Source: Kiritimatiellales bacterium (GTDB lineage Bacteria > Verrucomicrobiota > Kiritimatiellia > Kiritimatiellales > Tichowtungiaceae). Taken from it: 35,380 nt of DNA. Shown piece by piece: positions 8,721 through 16,364 of the stretch. The DNA is taken from positions 1-35,380 of the forward strand of contig JBBADV010000023.1 of NCBI GenBank assembly GCA_041656295.1, in the 5' to 3' direction. The notes under the pieces are model-generated. The model saw only the letters and a list, made by a program, of their open reading frames with translations. It was not told where the DNA came from and searched no databases. Within the stretch, counting starts at the first letter, position 1, and each line of letters opens with the position of its first letter. A program made the position numbers and the translations under genes.

Positions 8721-8762
8721 TACGCATAAAAAACAAAACCCCGCCGGTGAAGCGGGGTTTTG
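8721..8762 (-). terminator. Rho-independent terminator of the small secreted protein gene
   Basis: An 11-bp perfect stem (CAAAACCCCGC / GCGGGGTTTTG, 8734-8744 and 8752-8762) with a seven-base loop is followed on the minus strand by a T-rich tract. It lies about 20 bases past the stop of the small secreted protein gene and separates it from glmS. Confidence 0.85.
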
Positions 8763-8782
8763 ACCGATAAGCCGGGTTAAAC

Positions 8783-9199
8783 TTACCGGCAGGGGCATGT
8801 GGTATTGCAGGCTGGTTTTCGGTGTTGCGGTGCGGCGAGCATGGCGTCGATCTGTCGATCAACCCGCGCCTTCATTTTTGTACGCAGCGCAGCAGTCATT
8901 TCCGCTTTTTTCGCCGGATCTGTTTCGCGGCGGATTGTAATGATTTTTTTCATCAGCATTTTGTTTCGCGGATTTGCAAAAGATTGCTGCCGAACTTGCG
9001 GTGCGCCGCGAAACGGCGGATATCCGTAGCGTTGCGGCGCCATTCCGGGCTGGCACCGGTGTTTCATGTGATACTGCATTGCCGGCGGGCGCAGCGGTTC
9101 AGCCTGTGGACGTGCGCTGGTGCGCTGAAACCAGCCGCCCTGAGCGAGCAGTGTTCCGGCGAGGCCGAGTCCAAGTGCAGTGATTATAATTTTTTTCAT
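8783..9199 (-). CDS. Small secreted basic protein of unknown function
   Basis: The product is 138 residues from the Met at 9199, where AAGGAA lies 7-8 bases upstream; a longer start at 9334 would add 45 residues with no ribosome site. Residues 1-20 form a signal peptide (MKKIIITALGLGLAGTLLA) with cleavage likely before QGG. The mature part is rich in Pro, Arg, Gln and Met (residues 25-75). A basic helical segment follows (IITIRRETDPAKKAEMTAAL onward) that loosely recalls Spy/CpxP-type periplasmic helices. The end is cysteine-rich (CNTTCPCR). I do not recognise the family. It has its own terminator and so is probably monocistronic. Confidence 0.65.
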   Translation of the reverse strand: MKKIIITALGLGLAGTLLAQGGWFQRTSARPQAEPLRPPAMQYHMKHRCQPGMAPQRYGYPPFRGAPQVRQQSFANPRNKMLMKKIITIRRETDPAKKAEMTAALRTKMKARVDRQIDAMLAAPQHRKPACNTTCPCR

Positions 9200-9340
9200 T
9201 TTGGTTTTCCTTCTGATTTTCAGGATTGCGCGCAAATCCAACTGACCAGATAACGGAAGCGCTGAAAATTTATTGCATCGCCGGGAATTTTTTTTGGAAA
9301 AATTCTGTAATAGATTGCCGGCTGCTGTCCGCATGGTGTG

Positions 9341-9400
9341 GCGCAGACTCTCCAGTTTGCTTATTTCTTCATGGCAAAGGGCAGACTGGAAAGTCTGCCC
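9341..9400. repeat. Two-hairpin palindromic element, intergenic copy
   Basis: Two hairpins face each other across an 18-base spacer. The left is GCAGACT-CTCC-AGTTTGC (9343-9360, one G-T pair) and the right is GGGCAGACT-GGAA-AGTCTGCCC (9379-9400). Each is close to the reverse complement of the other. The same arrangement, with stems of the same core, lies inside alaS at 26354-26406. This copy occupies the gap between the secreted-protein gene and the BI-1-like gene; the rest of that 240-bp gap shows nothing I can name. Confidence 0.75.
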
Positions 9401-9439
9401 TGCATGCGATTCAATAAATTAATCAGAAAGCGTTCTGAA

Positions 9440-10165
9440 TTATCGCCGGCTGCTGAGTTTTGAAAGCAGCCGCAGAATTTCGATGTAAAGCCAGACGAGC
9501 GTCACCATTAATCCGAATGCGGCGTACCACTCCATGTAACGCGGCGCGCCCTGCGCTGCGCCGCGCTCAATGAAATCAAAATCGAGCACGAGATTGAGCG
9601 CCGCGATGACAACGACAATTACACTGAAAATAATACCTGCGAGTCCGTTGGAGTAGATCACGCTGAAAAAATGTCCGCCGCCGAAAAATGAGAAGATCCA
9701 CGCAAAGAGATAGAACAGCGCGATGCCGCCGGTCGCGGCGAATACGCCCATTTTAAACTGTTCGGTGGCGCGCACGATGCGCAGTGAATAGACCAGCAGC
9801 AGCGCGCCGAGCGTGCCGAATGTCAGAAATATAGCCTGCAGCACAATGCCGGGATATTGCAGTTCGAACAGCCGCGAAATTCCGCCGAGCAGCAGTCCTT
9901 CGCACGCGGCATAAATCGGTGCGCAGACCGGCGAAATTTTCGGATTAAAAATGGTGATGAGCGCTACAATGAAACCGGCGATCGCGCCGAGCAGCATCAG
10001 TCCGCCGGAGTCCGGTGAATTCCAGGTGAAGGTGGTCGCGCCGAGCAGAATTGCCAGCAGAATCGCGGTGCGGCTGACGGCGCCCTGAACGGTCATTACA
10101 TTGCTGCTAGTAATGGCGGCGTCGCGGAATACTTTATCGTTCAAAGCAGGATTGGCTGTGCGCAT
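9440..10165 (-). CDS. Bax inhibitor-1/YccA-like integral membrane protein
   Basis: This 241-residue protein has a short polar N-terminus (MRTANPALNDKVF) followed by about seven hydrophobic segments at roughly residues 33-50, 55-72, 82-98, 107-128, 138-160, 165-188 and 208-230. The order and the N-terminal NPALNDKVF-like signature match the bacterial BI-1/YccA-type branch related to TMBIM ion channels. Family members are inner-membrane proteins, and a role in ion leak or protease modulation has been proposed for relatives. AAGGAG lies 8 bases before the start. It is downstream of the KamA-family gene, separated by a 178-bp repeat-containing gap. Confidence 0.88.
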   Translation of the reverse strand: MRTANPALNDKVFRDAAITSSNVMTVQGAVSRTAILLAILLGATTFTWNSPDSGGLMLLGAIAGFIVALITIFNPKISPVCAPIYAACEGLLLGGISRLFELQYPGIVLQAIFLTFGTLGALLLVYSLRIVRATEQFKMGVFAATGGIALFYLFAWIFSFFGGGHFFSVIYSNGLAGIIFSVIVVVIAALNLVLDFDFIERGAAQGAPRYMEWYAAFGLMVTLVWLYIEILRLLSKLSSRR

Positions 10166-10204
10166 AAAAATCTCCTTTTGATACAGTTATTGAGAGTCTA
10201 AAAA

Positions 10205-10226
10205 TCGAAGGACGAAAGTCAAAGAG
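10205..10226. repeat. Degenerate GTCAAAG-type repeat
   Basis: TCGAAGGACGAAAGTCAAAG is a worn relative of the GTCAAAGG/TTAAAGTC repeat found near 27920 and 28730. It lies upstream of the BI-1-like gene in a non-coding gap. Confidence 0.35.
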
Positions 10227-10275
10227 AATTTTGAATAACGAACAATAGAGTGCAAATTTACGAGAATGAAATTTA

Positions 10276-10327
10276 AACCACTAATCGTCACTGATTTCCA
10301 CTGATTAATTAGTGCGGATTAGTGGTT
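10276..10327. repeat. CACTAATC inverted repeat
   Basis: A perfect 11-bp inverted repeat (AACCACTAATC at 10276-10286, GATTAGTGGTT at 10317-10327) encloses two direct CACTGATT copies and further AGTG words. It lies between the KamA-family stop codon and the BI-1-like gene. It has no T-run typical of a terminator and looks like another interspersed repeat family. Confidence 0.6.
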
Positions 10328-10343
10328 CAAAAAATTGCAGAGC

Positions 10344-11318
10344 TTATTTTACCGGATAGCGGTATTCTCTGCCTTCATAGTTTGTGAGCAAAACAAAACC
10401 GTTTTCGTAGCGGAGCGGTGAATCGGGCAGGAGAGTGATTTTCCCGCCGCCGCCGGGTGCGTCGACGGCGAAATGCGGCATGGCGAGTCCGGAGATTCGT
10501 CCCTGCAGTTCGCGCATGAGTTGCAATCCTTTTTCAACCGGAGTGCGAAACGGCGCCGAACCGGTAACGGGATCGCACTGGAACAGGTAATAAGGTTTTA
10601 CGCGCCGTTCGAGCAGTCCGTAAAAAAGTTCGACCAATGTTTCAGAGCTGTCGTTGATCCCACTGAGCAGTACGGTTTGGCTGACCATTGGATTGCCGGC
10701 ACCGGCAAGGGTGTCGAGTGCATGCGTGGCTTCCGGCGTAAGTTCCGCCGGATGGACGAAGTGGAGCTGCAGCCAGACGCGGTGTAAGGCAAGGATTCCG
10801 GCCAGCGCCGGCGTAATCCGCTCCGGCAGCACGGCCGGTATTTTGGTGCCGATGCGGACAGTGCGGATATGTTTAATCTGCCGGACGCGTGCCAGCAGCG
10901 TTTCAATTGCTGCATCCGGCAGTGTGAGCGGATCGCCGCCGGAGATTAAAAGGTCGCGGATTTCAGTGCGCGTTTCGAGATAGTGCAGCGCGTCTGCCGG
11001 AATGTTCCACGCGCCGGCGTTTTTTCCGACGAGGCGGCCGCGTGTGCAGTAGCGGCAGTGCACCGCACAGTCGAGTGTGGCAAAGAGCAGCGCTTTATCA
11101 GGATAGGTATGAATGATCCCCGGCACCGGCGAATGCTGTTCTTCGCCGAGCGGATCGTCGTGATCGCCGGGCGCAGGCGCAGGATCATCGAGCGGCAGGA
11201 CCGTCCGGCGCAACGGATGTCCGGCGCCGAGGCTGTCCAGTAATGCTTGATAGTATGGTGTTATTTTTACCCTTTGCGGCATTGAAGAAGGATAATTCAT
11301 TTGCAGTGCGGCTTCCAT
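10344..11318 (-). CDS. KamA-family radical SAM aminomutase (short form)
   Basis: This 324-residue radical SAM protein carries the 4Fe-4S triad Cys84, Cys88 and Cys91 (CAVHCRYC). It has SGGDPL at 126-131, a substrate-side Asp249 in FQCD, Asp286 just before PGGGGK, and the PLP-binding Lys293 in that motif. These are the lysine 2,3-aminomutase features. The protein lacks the long C-terminal oligomerisation region of classical LAM (about 416 residues), which makes it similar in size to EpmB, the enzyme that supplies beta-lysine for elongation factor P. No epmA or efp gene is in the window, so either role is possible. No clear ribosome site is seen; Met7 is an alternative start. It is divergent from glgP across a 40-base gap. 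Confidence 0.85.
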   Translation of the reverse strand: MEAALQMNYPSSMPQRVKITPYYQALLDSLGAGHPLRRTVLPLDDPAPAPGDHDDPLGEEQHSPVPGIIHTYPDKALLFATLDCAVHCRYCTRGRLVGKNAGAWNIPADALHYLETRTEIRDLLISGGDPLTLPDAAIETLLARVRQIKHIRTVRIGTKIPAVLPERITPALAGILALHRVWLQLHFVHPAELTPEATHALDTLAGAGNPMVSQTVLLSGINDSSETLVELFYGLLERRVKPYYLFQCDPVTGSAPFRTPVEKGLQLMRELQGRISGLAMPHFAVDAPGGGGKITLLPDSPLRYENGFVLLTNYEGREYRYPVK

Positions 11319-11319
11319 T

Positions 11320-11345
11320 CAAATTATGATCGCCGCATAAATTTG
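11320..11345. promoter_or_regulatory. Dyad in the KamA-family/glgP divergent gap
   Basis: CAAATTATG (11320-11328) faces CATAAATTTG (11336-11345) across seven bases, a near-perfect inverted repeat that fills most of the 40-base divergent spacer. It may be an operator or simply AT-rich promoter DNA for one or both genes. Nothing in the sequence says which regulator would bind. Confidence 0.35.
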
Positions 11346-11358
11346 AAAAAGGATTGGC

Positions 11359-13833
11359 ATGAAGTGTAAAAATAATAAGCAGATTACTGCCGGGATGATT
11401 GAAGAACGCATCCTGTTCCACCTGCGTTACAGTCGCGGGAAATCGCGCCATGTCGCGACTGATTTTGATCTGTTCTGGAGTTTCGCGCATGTAATCCGCG
11501 ACCTCGCAATCGATGCGTTTACCAGCACACAGGAAGTGTATCTGGAGAAAGATGTTAAGCGGGTTTACTATCTTTCGATGGAGTACCTCATTGGCAAACT
11601 GCTGGAGCAGAATATTCTGGCGCTCGGTATTATGAAGCCGGCGCATGATGCACTGCAGCGGCTGAAGGTTGATTTGAATAAGCTGCTGGAGCTGGACATC
11701 GAGGCCGGACTTGGTAACGGCGGACTCGGACGTCTCGCCGCGTGTTTCCTTGATTCGCTGGCGACGATGGAACTGCCGGCGTACGGATATGGACTGCGCT
11801 ATGAGCATGGGATTTTCCGGCAGGAGTTCGAAGACGGCTGGCAGCAGGAGCGGCCGGATAACTGGCTGGAACTCGGCTATCCGTGGGAGATGAGCCGTCC
11901 GGAATACAGCGTGCCGGTATTTATTTACGGCCGCGTCGCTGAACTCTCCACCACGCACCGCGGCCGCCGTCCGGTCTGGACCGACTGGCAGATGTTTAAA
12001 GGCGTTCCGTATGATATGCCGATCATCGGTTTTGGCAACAACACCGCCAATATTCTGCGGCTGTGGAGTGCGCGCGCCGATGAAAGTTTCCGTCTCGATG
12101 TGTTTAATGAAGGCGATTACGTCAAAGCGGTTGAAGAAAAAAACTGGGCGGAAACCGTCACCAAAGTTCTTTATCCGTCTGACAGCACCTACAACGGCAA
12201 AAAACTGCGGCTGATTCAGGAATACTTTCTGGTGAGCTGTTCTATCCGCGACATCATCCGCCGGTTCTTAAAAAATCATAATAACTTCAACGATTTCGCA
12301 AAAAAGAGTGCGGTGCAGATGAATGATACGCATCCGGCGCTGACCATCGCCGAACTGATGCGGATTCTCTGCGACGAACACTATCTGCCGTGGGAAAAAG
12401 CGTGGGAAATTACCTCCAATGCCTGCGCCTATACCAACCATACACTGCTGCCGGAGGCGCTCGAAAAATGGCCGGTGAATATGATGAATGAAGTTCTGCC
12501 GCGACATATGCAGATCATTTTTGAAATCAATCAGCGCTTTTTACAGCGCGTTGAGATGGATTTTCCCGGCGATACCGAAATCGTCCCGAAAGTTTCACTG
12601 ATTGAAGAGGGCGATGTAAAACAGGTGCGCATGGCCAATCTTGCCGTTGTCGGCAGCCATAAAGTCAATGGTGTCGCCGGACTGCATTCCAGATTGCTGC
12701 GCGAACGCGTCATGCCGGAATTTAATGCAATTTATCCGGACAAATTCATCAACATCACCAACGGCATCACGCACCGCCGCTGGCTGCTCAACTGCAATCC
12801 GCAGCTCGCCGGGCTCATCACTGAAAAAATCGGCGCCGGCTGGATTAAAAATCTTACAGAGCTCAGTAAACTTGAACCGCTGGCCGGCGATCAAAAGTTT
12901 CAGCAGGCGTTTATGGATATCAAGCGCCGGAACAAGGAGGCGCTTGCTCAATATATTGAAGACACGCTGCACGTTCCGATCCATCCCGGATCGCTCTTCG
13001 ACGTTCAGGTCAAGCGTCTGCACATGTATAAACGTCAGCTGCTGAGCGCCATGCACCTCATCGCACTTTATCAGCGTATCAAAGCCGATCCGAAAACCGA
13101 TATTGTGCCGCGCACGTTTATCTTCGCCGCCAAAGCGGCGCCGGCGTATCATCTCGCCAAGCGCGTCATCAAACTCATTAATTCCGTCGGTACGGTCATC
13201 AATCACGACCCCGCCGTCGCCGGACGGCTGAAATGTGTATTCCTGCCGGACTACAATGTATCGCTGGCCGAAAAAATTATTCCGGCGGCTGATCTCTCCG
13301 AGCAGATTTCCACCGCCGGCAAAGAGGCCTCCGGTACCGGCAATATGAAGCTCGCACTGAACGGTGCGCTTACCGTCGGAACGTGGGACGGCGCTAACAT
13401 TGAAATTGCACAGAACGTCGGCGAAGACAATATTTTCATCTTCGGCCACCGCGAGGATGATTTGGGAAAACTCGCGCAGGAGGGGTATAATCCATGGACA
13501 TATTACGATAACGACGAGGAACTGCGTAACGTTCTCGAAGCGATTCGCATCAACGCATTTGATCCGTCGAAGCCGGACTTATACATCGATATTTTCAACG
13601 ATCTCATGCGCAACGGCGATCCGTTTTTCTACATGGCTGATTTCCGTCCATACGTTGAAATTCAGGAAAAAATCAGTGCGCTGTTCCGCCGGCCTGAACA
13701 GTGGGCTGAAAAAGCCATCCTCAACGTCGCACGTATGGGCTGGTTTTCCAGTGATCGCACCATTCACGAATACGCCACTAAAATCTGGAATATCAAACCT
13801 GTTTCTATTCCTGATCCCGCGCCGGTTGACTAA
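11359..13833 (+). CDS. glgP: Glycogen/alpha-glucan phosphorylase
   Basis: GlgP releases glucose-1-phosphate from glycogen or maltodextrin using PLP phosphate as acid catalyst. The 824-residue protein is full length. It contains YYLSMEYLIGKLL, the glycine-rich GLGNGGLGRLAACFLDSLAT segment, NDTHPAL, NGITHRRWL, DVQVKRLHMYKRQ and the PLP lysine motif EASGTGNMKLALNGA followed by TVGTWDGANIEI. The start has AAGGA about 8 bases upstream. There is no other glycogen gene nearby. The short gap to the KamA-family gene suggests a shared regulatory zone, but the functions are not obviously linked. Confidence 0.97.
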   Translation: MKCKNNKQITAGMIEERILFHLRYSRGKSRHVATDFDLFWSFAHVIRDLAIDAFTSTQEVYLEKDVKRVYYLSMEYLIGKLLEQNILALGIMKPAHDALQRLKVDLNKLLELDIEAGLGNGGLGRLAACFLDSLATMELPAYGYGLRYEHGIFRQEFEDGWQQERPDNWLELGYPWEMSRPEYSVPVFIYGRVAELSTTHRGRRPVWTDWQMFKGVPYDMPIIGFGNNTANILRLWSARADESFRLDVFNEGDYVKAVEEKNWAETVTKVLYPSDSTYNGKKLRLIQEYFLVSCSIRDIIRRFLKNHNNFNDFAKKSAVQMNDTHPALTIAELMRILCDEHYLPWEKAWEITSNACAYTNHTLLPEALEKWPVNMMNEVLPRHMQIIFEINQRFLQRVEMDFPGDTEIVPKVSLIEEGDVKQVRMANLAVVGSHKVNGVAGLHSRLLRERVMPEFNAIYPDKFINITNGITHRRWLLNCNPQLAGLITEKIGAGWIKNLTELSKLEPLAGDQKFQQAFMDIKRRNKEALAQYIEDTLHVPIHPGSLFDVQVKRLHMYKRQLLSAMHLIALYQRIKADPKTDIVPRTFIFAAKAAPAYHLAKRVIKLINSVGTVINHDPAVAGRLKCVFLPDYNVSLAEKIIPAADLSEQISTAGKEASGTGNMKLALNGALTVGTWDGANIEIAQNVGEDNIFIFGHREDDLGKLAQEGYNPWTYYDNDEELRNVLEAIRINAFDPSKPDLYIDIFNDLMRNGDPFFYMADFRPYVEIQEKISALFRRPEQWAEKAILNVARMGWFSSDRTIHEYATKIWNIKPVSIPDPAPVD

Positions 13834-13910
13834 GAATAAGCAGGTGTGTTCATGTCTAAAGCTGTCCCGGCGGCGCGTCGTGTGATGCACGCCAAAGCTG
13901 TGCGAAGACG

Positions 13911-15176
13911 TCACGCCTGCTTTCTCGGCGTAATCAGAAATACCTTATCATTCCGGCGCGCCTTGCGGGGCAGAGCAAGGGTGACTGCATCATTCGGTTG
14001 CGCTTCGTTCGCCGGAATTCCGGCGATATGCAGATTTTCAGCGGTGAAGCGCAGTGCGCCGGTCGTCGCGCCTTCAATCAGCAGCGTATCTCCGTTTTGA
14101 ATGGAGTGCCGGCGCAGTGTAAATTCAGCGACCAGTGCGTTGCTGAAAAAATTGCTGAGTGTACCGATTTCGTCGCGCCGTTCGGTGGCCTGTGAATCGG
14201 CGCCGCCGGACCATTCGCTGAGTTTTGTGCCGCAGTAATATCCGCCGGACCAGAATCCGCGGTTGAAAACTTTTTCGAGTTCAGTGAGCCATGCGCCGGC
14301 CTGTTCCGGCGAATATGTCCCGGCAGCGAGCGCATCGAGGGCTGCGCGGTAGACGCGCGTGACGGTGGCCACATAATCGGCGGAGCGTCCGCGGCCTTCA
14401 ATTTTAAAAACAGAAATCCCGGCGCCGGCGAGCTGGTCGAGATGCTGCACGGTGCAAATATCTTTTGGCGACATCACATATTGATTATCAATCATCAGTT
14501 CAGCGCCGGTTTCTTCGTCGATAATTTTGTATGCGCGCCGGCACGGCTGAAAACACGCGCCGCGATTGGCGGACTGATTATACTGTGCGAGGCTCATATA
14601 ACATTTCCCGCTGACGGCAACACACAGTGCACCGTGCGCAAACGCTTCAAGTTTAATAAGTTCGCCGGACGGTCCGCGCAAATTCTGTGTTTTCACCTGT
14701 TGTGCAATTGCCGCAATCTGTGCGAGTGAAAGTTCACGTGCGAGGACAACGGTGTCAGCATAACGCGCGTAAAATTTAACTGCGGGGAAATTGGTGACGT
14801 TCGCCTGCACTGAAATATGCACTTCAAGTCCGATCGAGCGCGCGTATTCAATCGTGGCGATATCGGTGGCAATAACGGCGGAAATTCCGGCGCGTTTAGC
14901 GGCGTCGCACAGCGCACGCATTTCATCGAGTTCGTCGTCGTAGATAATGGTATTGAGTGCAAGATAACTGCGGACCCCGGCGGCACGGCAGCGGCGCGCA
15001 ATTTTCGGCAGATCGTTCGGTGTTAAGTTTGCGGAGCGGGCGCGCATATTGAGTTTGCCGACTCCGAAATAAACGGAATCCGCACCGGCGCGTATCGCTG
15101 CCGCCAGCGCCGCCGCCGATCCTGCCGGCGCCATCAGTTCAACTGGAGACGCTTTGTTCATGTAACCGGACATCAT
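13911..15176 (-). CDS. trhP: U32 peptidase-family protein, TrhP (YegQ)-like tRNA hydroxylase
   Basis: This 421-residue protein has the U32 family signature (EAFAHGALCVAVSGKC) followed by cysteines in NRGACFQPCRRAY that form the expected iron-sulfur site. The N-terminal half is TIM-barrel-like (ELMAPAGS, GADSVYFGVG, SVQANVTNF, VVLARELSL), and a C-terminal beta domain follows from about residue 330. The pattern matches E. coli TrhP/YegQ, which hydroxylates tRNA uridine-34 with prephenate-derived cofactor, more than RlhA, which is much longer. The specific tRNA role is inferred from similarity. No strong ribosome site is seen; Met6 is an alternative start. It converges with glgP. Confidence 0.82.
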   Translation of the reverse strand: MMSGYMNKASPVELMAPAGSAAALAAAIRAGADSVYFGVGKLNMRARSANLTPNDLPKIARRCRAAGVRSYLALNTIIYDDELDEMRALCDAAKRAGISAVIATDIATIEYARSIGLEVHISVQANVTNFPAVKFYARYADTVVLARELSLAQIAAIAQQVKTQNLRGPSGELIKLEAFAHGALCVAVSGKCYMSLAQYNQSANRGACFQPCRRAYKIIDEETGAELMIDNQYVMSPKDICTVQHLDQLAGAGISVFKIEGRGRSADYVATVTRVYRAALDALAAGTYSPEQAGAWLTELEKVFNRGFWSGGYYCGTKLSEWSGGADSQATERRDEIGTLSNFFSNALVAEFTLRRHSIQNGDTLLIEGATTGALRFTAENLHIAGIPANEAQPNDAVTLALPRKARRNDKVFLITPRKQA

Positions 15177-15393
15177 TGCGGTTGCGCAAAATTTATAAAG
15201 ATTCTTTTAGCATTTTTCCAGTGAACGAATGTTTTAACCGCCGGTGACGCGTATAAAACCGATAATGATTCGTGTTAATTCATGATTTTGAATTGTCCGG
15301 TTTAATCCGCAGCTGAAATTTCTTTCGCGTGCTTTAGGAAAATTTCTAATTTGGATTATTGAGCTTTTAAAGGAATGCAGGTAGTTTTTCTGT

Positions 15394-16146
15394 ATGTCAA
15401 CGGAACCGAAACCTGAATGGACGCCGGAGCTCGATAAAGAAAATTCAAAGGCCGTCTGGGCGCATCTTGTGCCGTTCATGGGCTGGCTGCTGTTAATGTC
15501 GCTGCTCGGCGACCCGTCCGGCTGGCGCTATGCGTGGCAGACCATTGGCGTTTTAGTGCTGCTGTTAATGTTCCGGCCGTGGCGCTGGTACGAGGCGCCG
15601 AAACTTAAAAGCCTGCCGCTCGCAGTTTTAGTCGGCGTTTTTGTTTTTGTGATCTGGGTCGGCTTTGAAAGTGCGACGTTCAAAAATCTTTTTCCGGCAG
15701 TCAGTGAATTTTATGAGCGCTGGTTTGTCGATCTGCTCCACATCGGTAAACTGCGCGAGCCGCTCGAGTTCGGTGAAAACGGACTTTATCATTACGATCC
15801 GCACCAGACCGGCTGGCCGCTCTTCTGGGTTCACATGTTCGGCACAACGCTCATCGTTGGGATGATCGAAGAATTCGCCTTTCGCGGATTCCTTTACCGC
15901 TGGATGCAGGGCAGTCCGTTTTTCAAAAAAGACATCGGCGCTATGAACTGGAAAATGTGTATTCTCGTTGCCGTGCTATTTGCACTCGAACACAATGAAT
16001 GGCTGATGGGATTGTTCTGCGGCATTTTTTATACCTGGCTCATGGTTAAAACCCGCGACATCTGGGCGGCGGTTTTTGCACACGCCTTAACCAACGGACT
16101 GCTTGGCTGGTACGCTGTTCACACCGGATTCTACTGGTTTTGGTAA
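15394..16146 (+). CDS. CPBP-family intramembrane protease (CAAX-protease-related)
   Basis: This 250-residue membrane protein has about six hydrophobic segments. The three CPBP motifs are present: the Glu-Glu pair with Arg in MIEEFAFRGFLYR (near residues 157-169), a histidine in FALEHNEW, and HALTNGLLG near the C-terminus. The compact form resembles the CAAX-protease-related family found in genomes with exosortase/PEP-CTERM sorting. If that is right, it may process sorted envelope proteins, but no exosortase or PEP-CTERM gene is in the window. The ribosome site is weak (AGG about 12 bases upstream). The gene stands alone between the U32 gene and the decayed AT-rich locus. Confidence 0.82.
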   Translation: MSTEPKPEWTPELDKENSKAVWAHLVPFMGWLLLMSLLGDPSGWRYAWQTIGVLVLLLMFRPWRWYEAPKLKSLPLAVLVGVFVFVIWVGFESATFKNLFPAVSEFYERWFVDLLHIGKLREPLEFGENGLYHYDPHQTGWPLFWVHMFGTTLIVGMIEEFAFRGFLYRWMQGSPFFKKDIGAMNWKMCILVAVLFALEHNEWLMGLFCGIFYTWLMVKTRDIWAAVFAHALTNGLLGWYAVHTGFYWFW

Positions 16147-16263
16147 CAATCCAGTGCTGAATTTGAAGGTGATCGGCTCATTGTGCCTGCTAAGTCAATC
16201 GGCGTCTGATCCTTATCGTGCCAGGTGTCGGCTTCTTATTAAATTTTTTCTTTAAATAATATT

Positions 16264-16313
16264 TATAATGAATAGATAATACCCAAGGGCACTGCATATA
16301 AACGGAGGATATT
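16264..16313 (+). promoter_or_regulatory. TATAAT box and strong ribosome site before the zinc-ribbon gene
   Basis: TATAAT at 16264-16269 lies 44 bases before an ATG at 16314. GGAGG (16304-16308) sits five bases before that ATG. The -35 region is only AT-rich. The ribosome site points to 16314, not to the later ATG at 16365, which is what reveals the in-frame TGA in this gene. Confidence 0.5.
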
Positions 16314-16364
16314 ATGAAATACGTAAAATTTTTCGCCGTGCTTTGGGGAATAGTATTGTTATGA

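Noticed and set aside
13846..14100. Arg-rich open frame after glgP
   Set aside because: It runs antisense through the 3' end of the U32 gene and has no family features.
16362..16364. Selenocysteine or reassigned TGA
   Set aside because: No SECIS-like hairpin follows the TGA, and other intact genes here (YkgJ-type, U32) end with TGA and use TGG for Trp, so recoding is unlikely.
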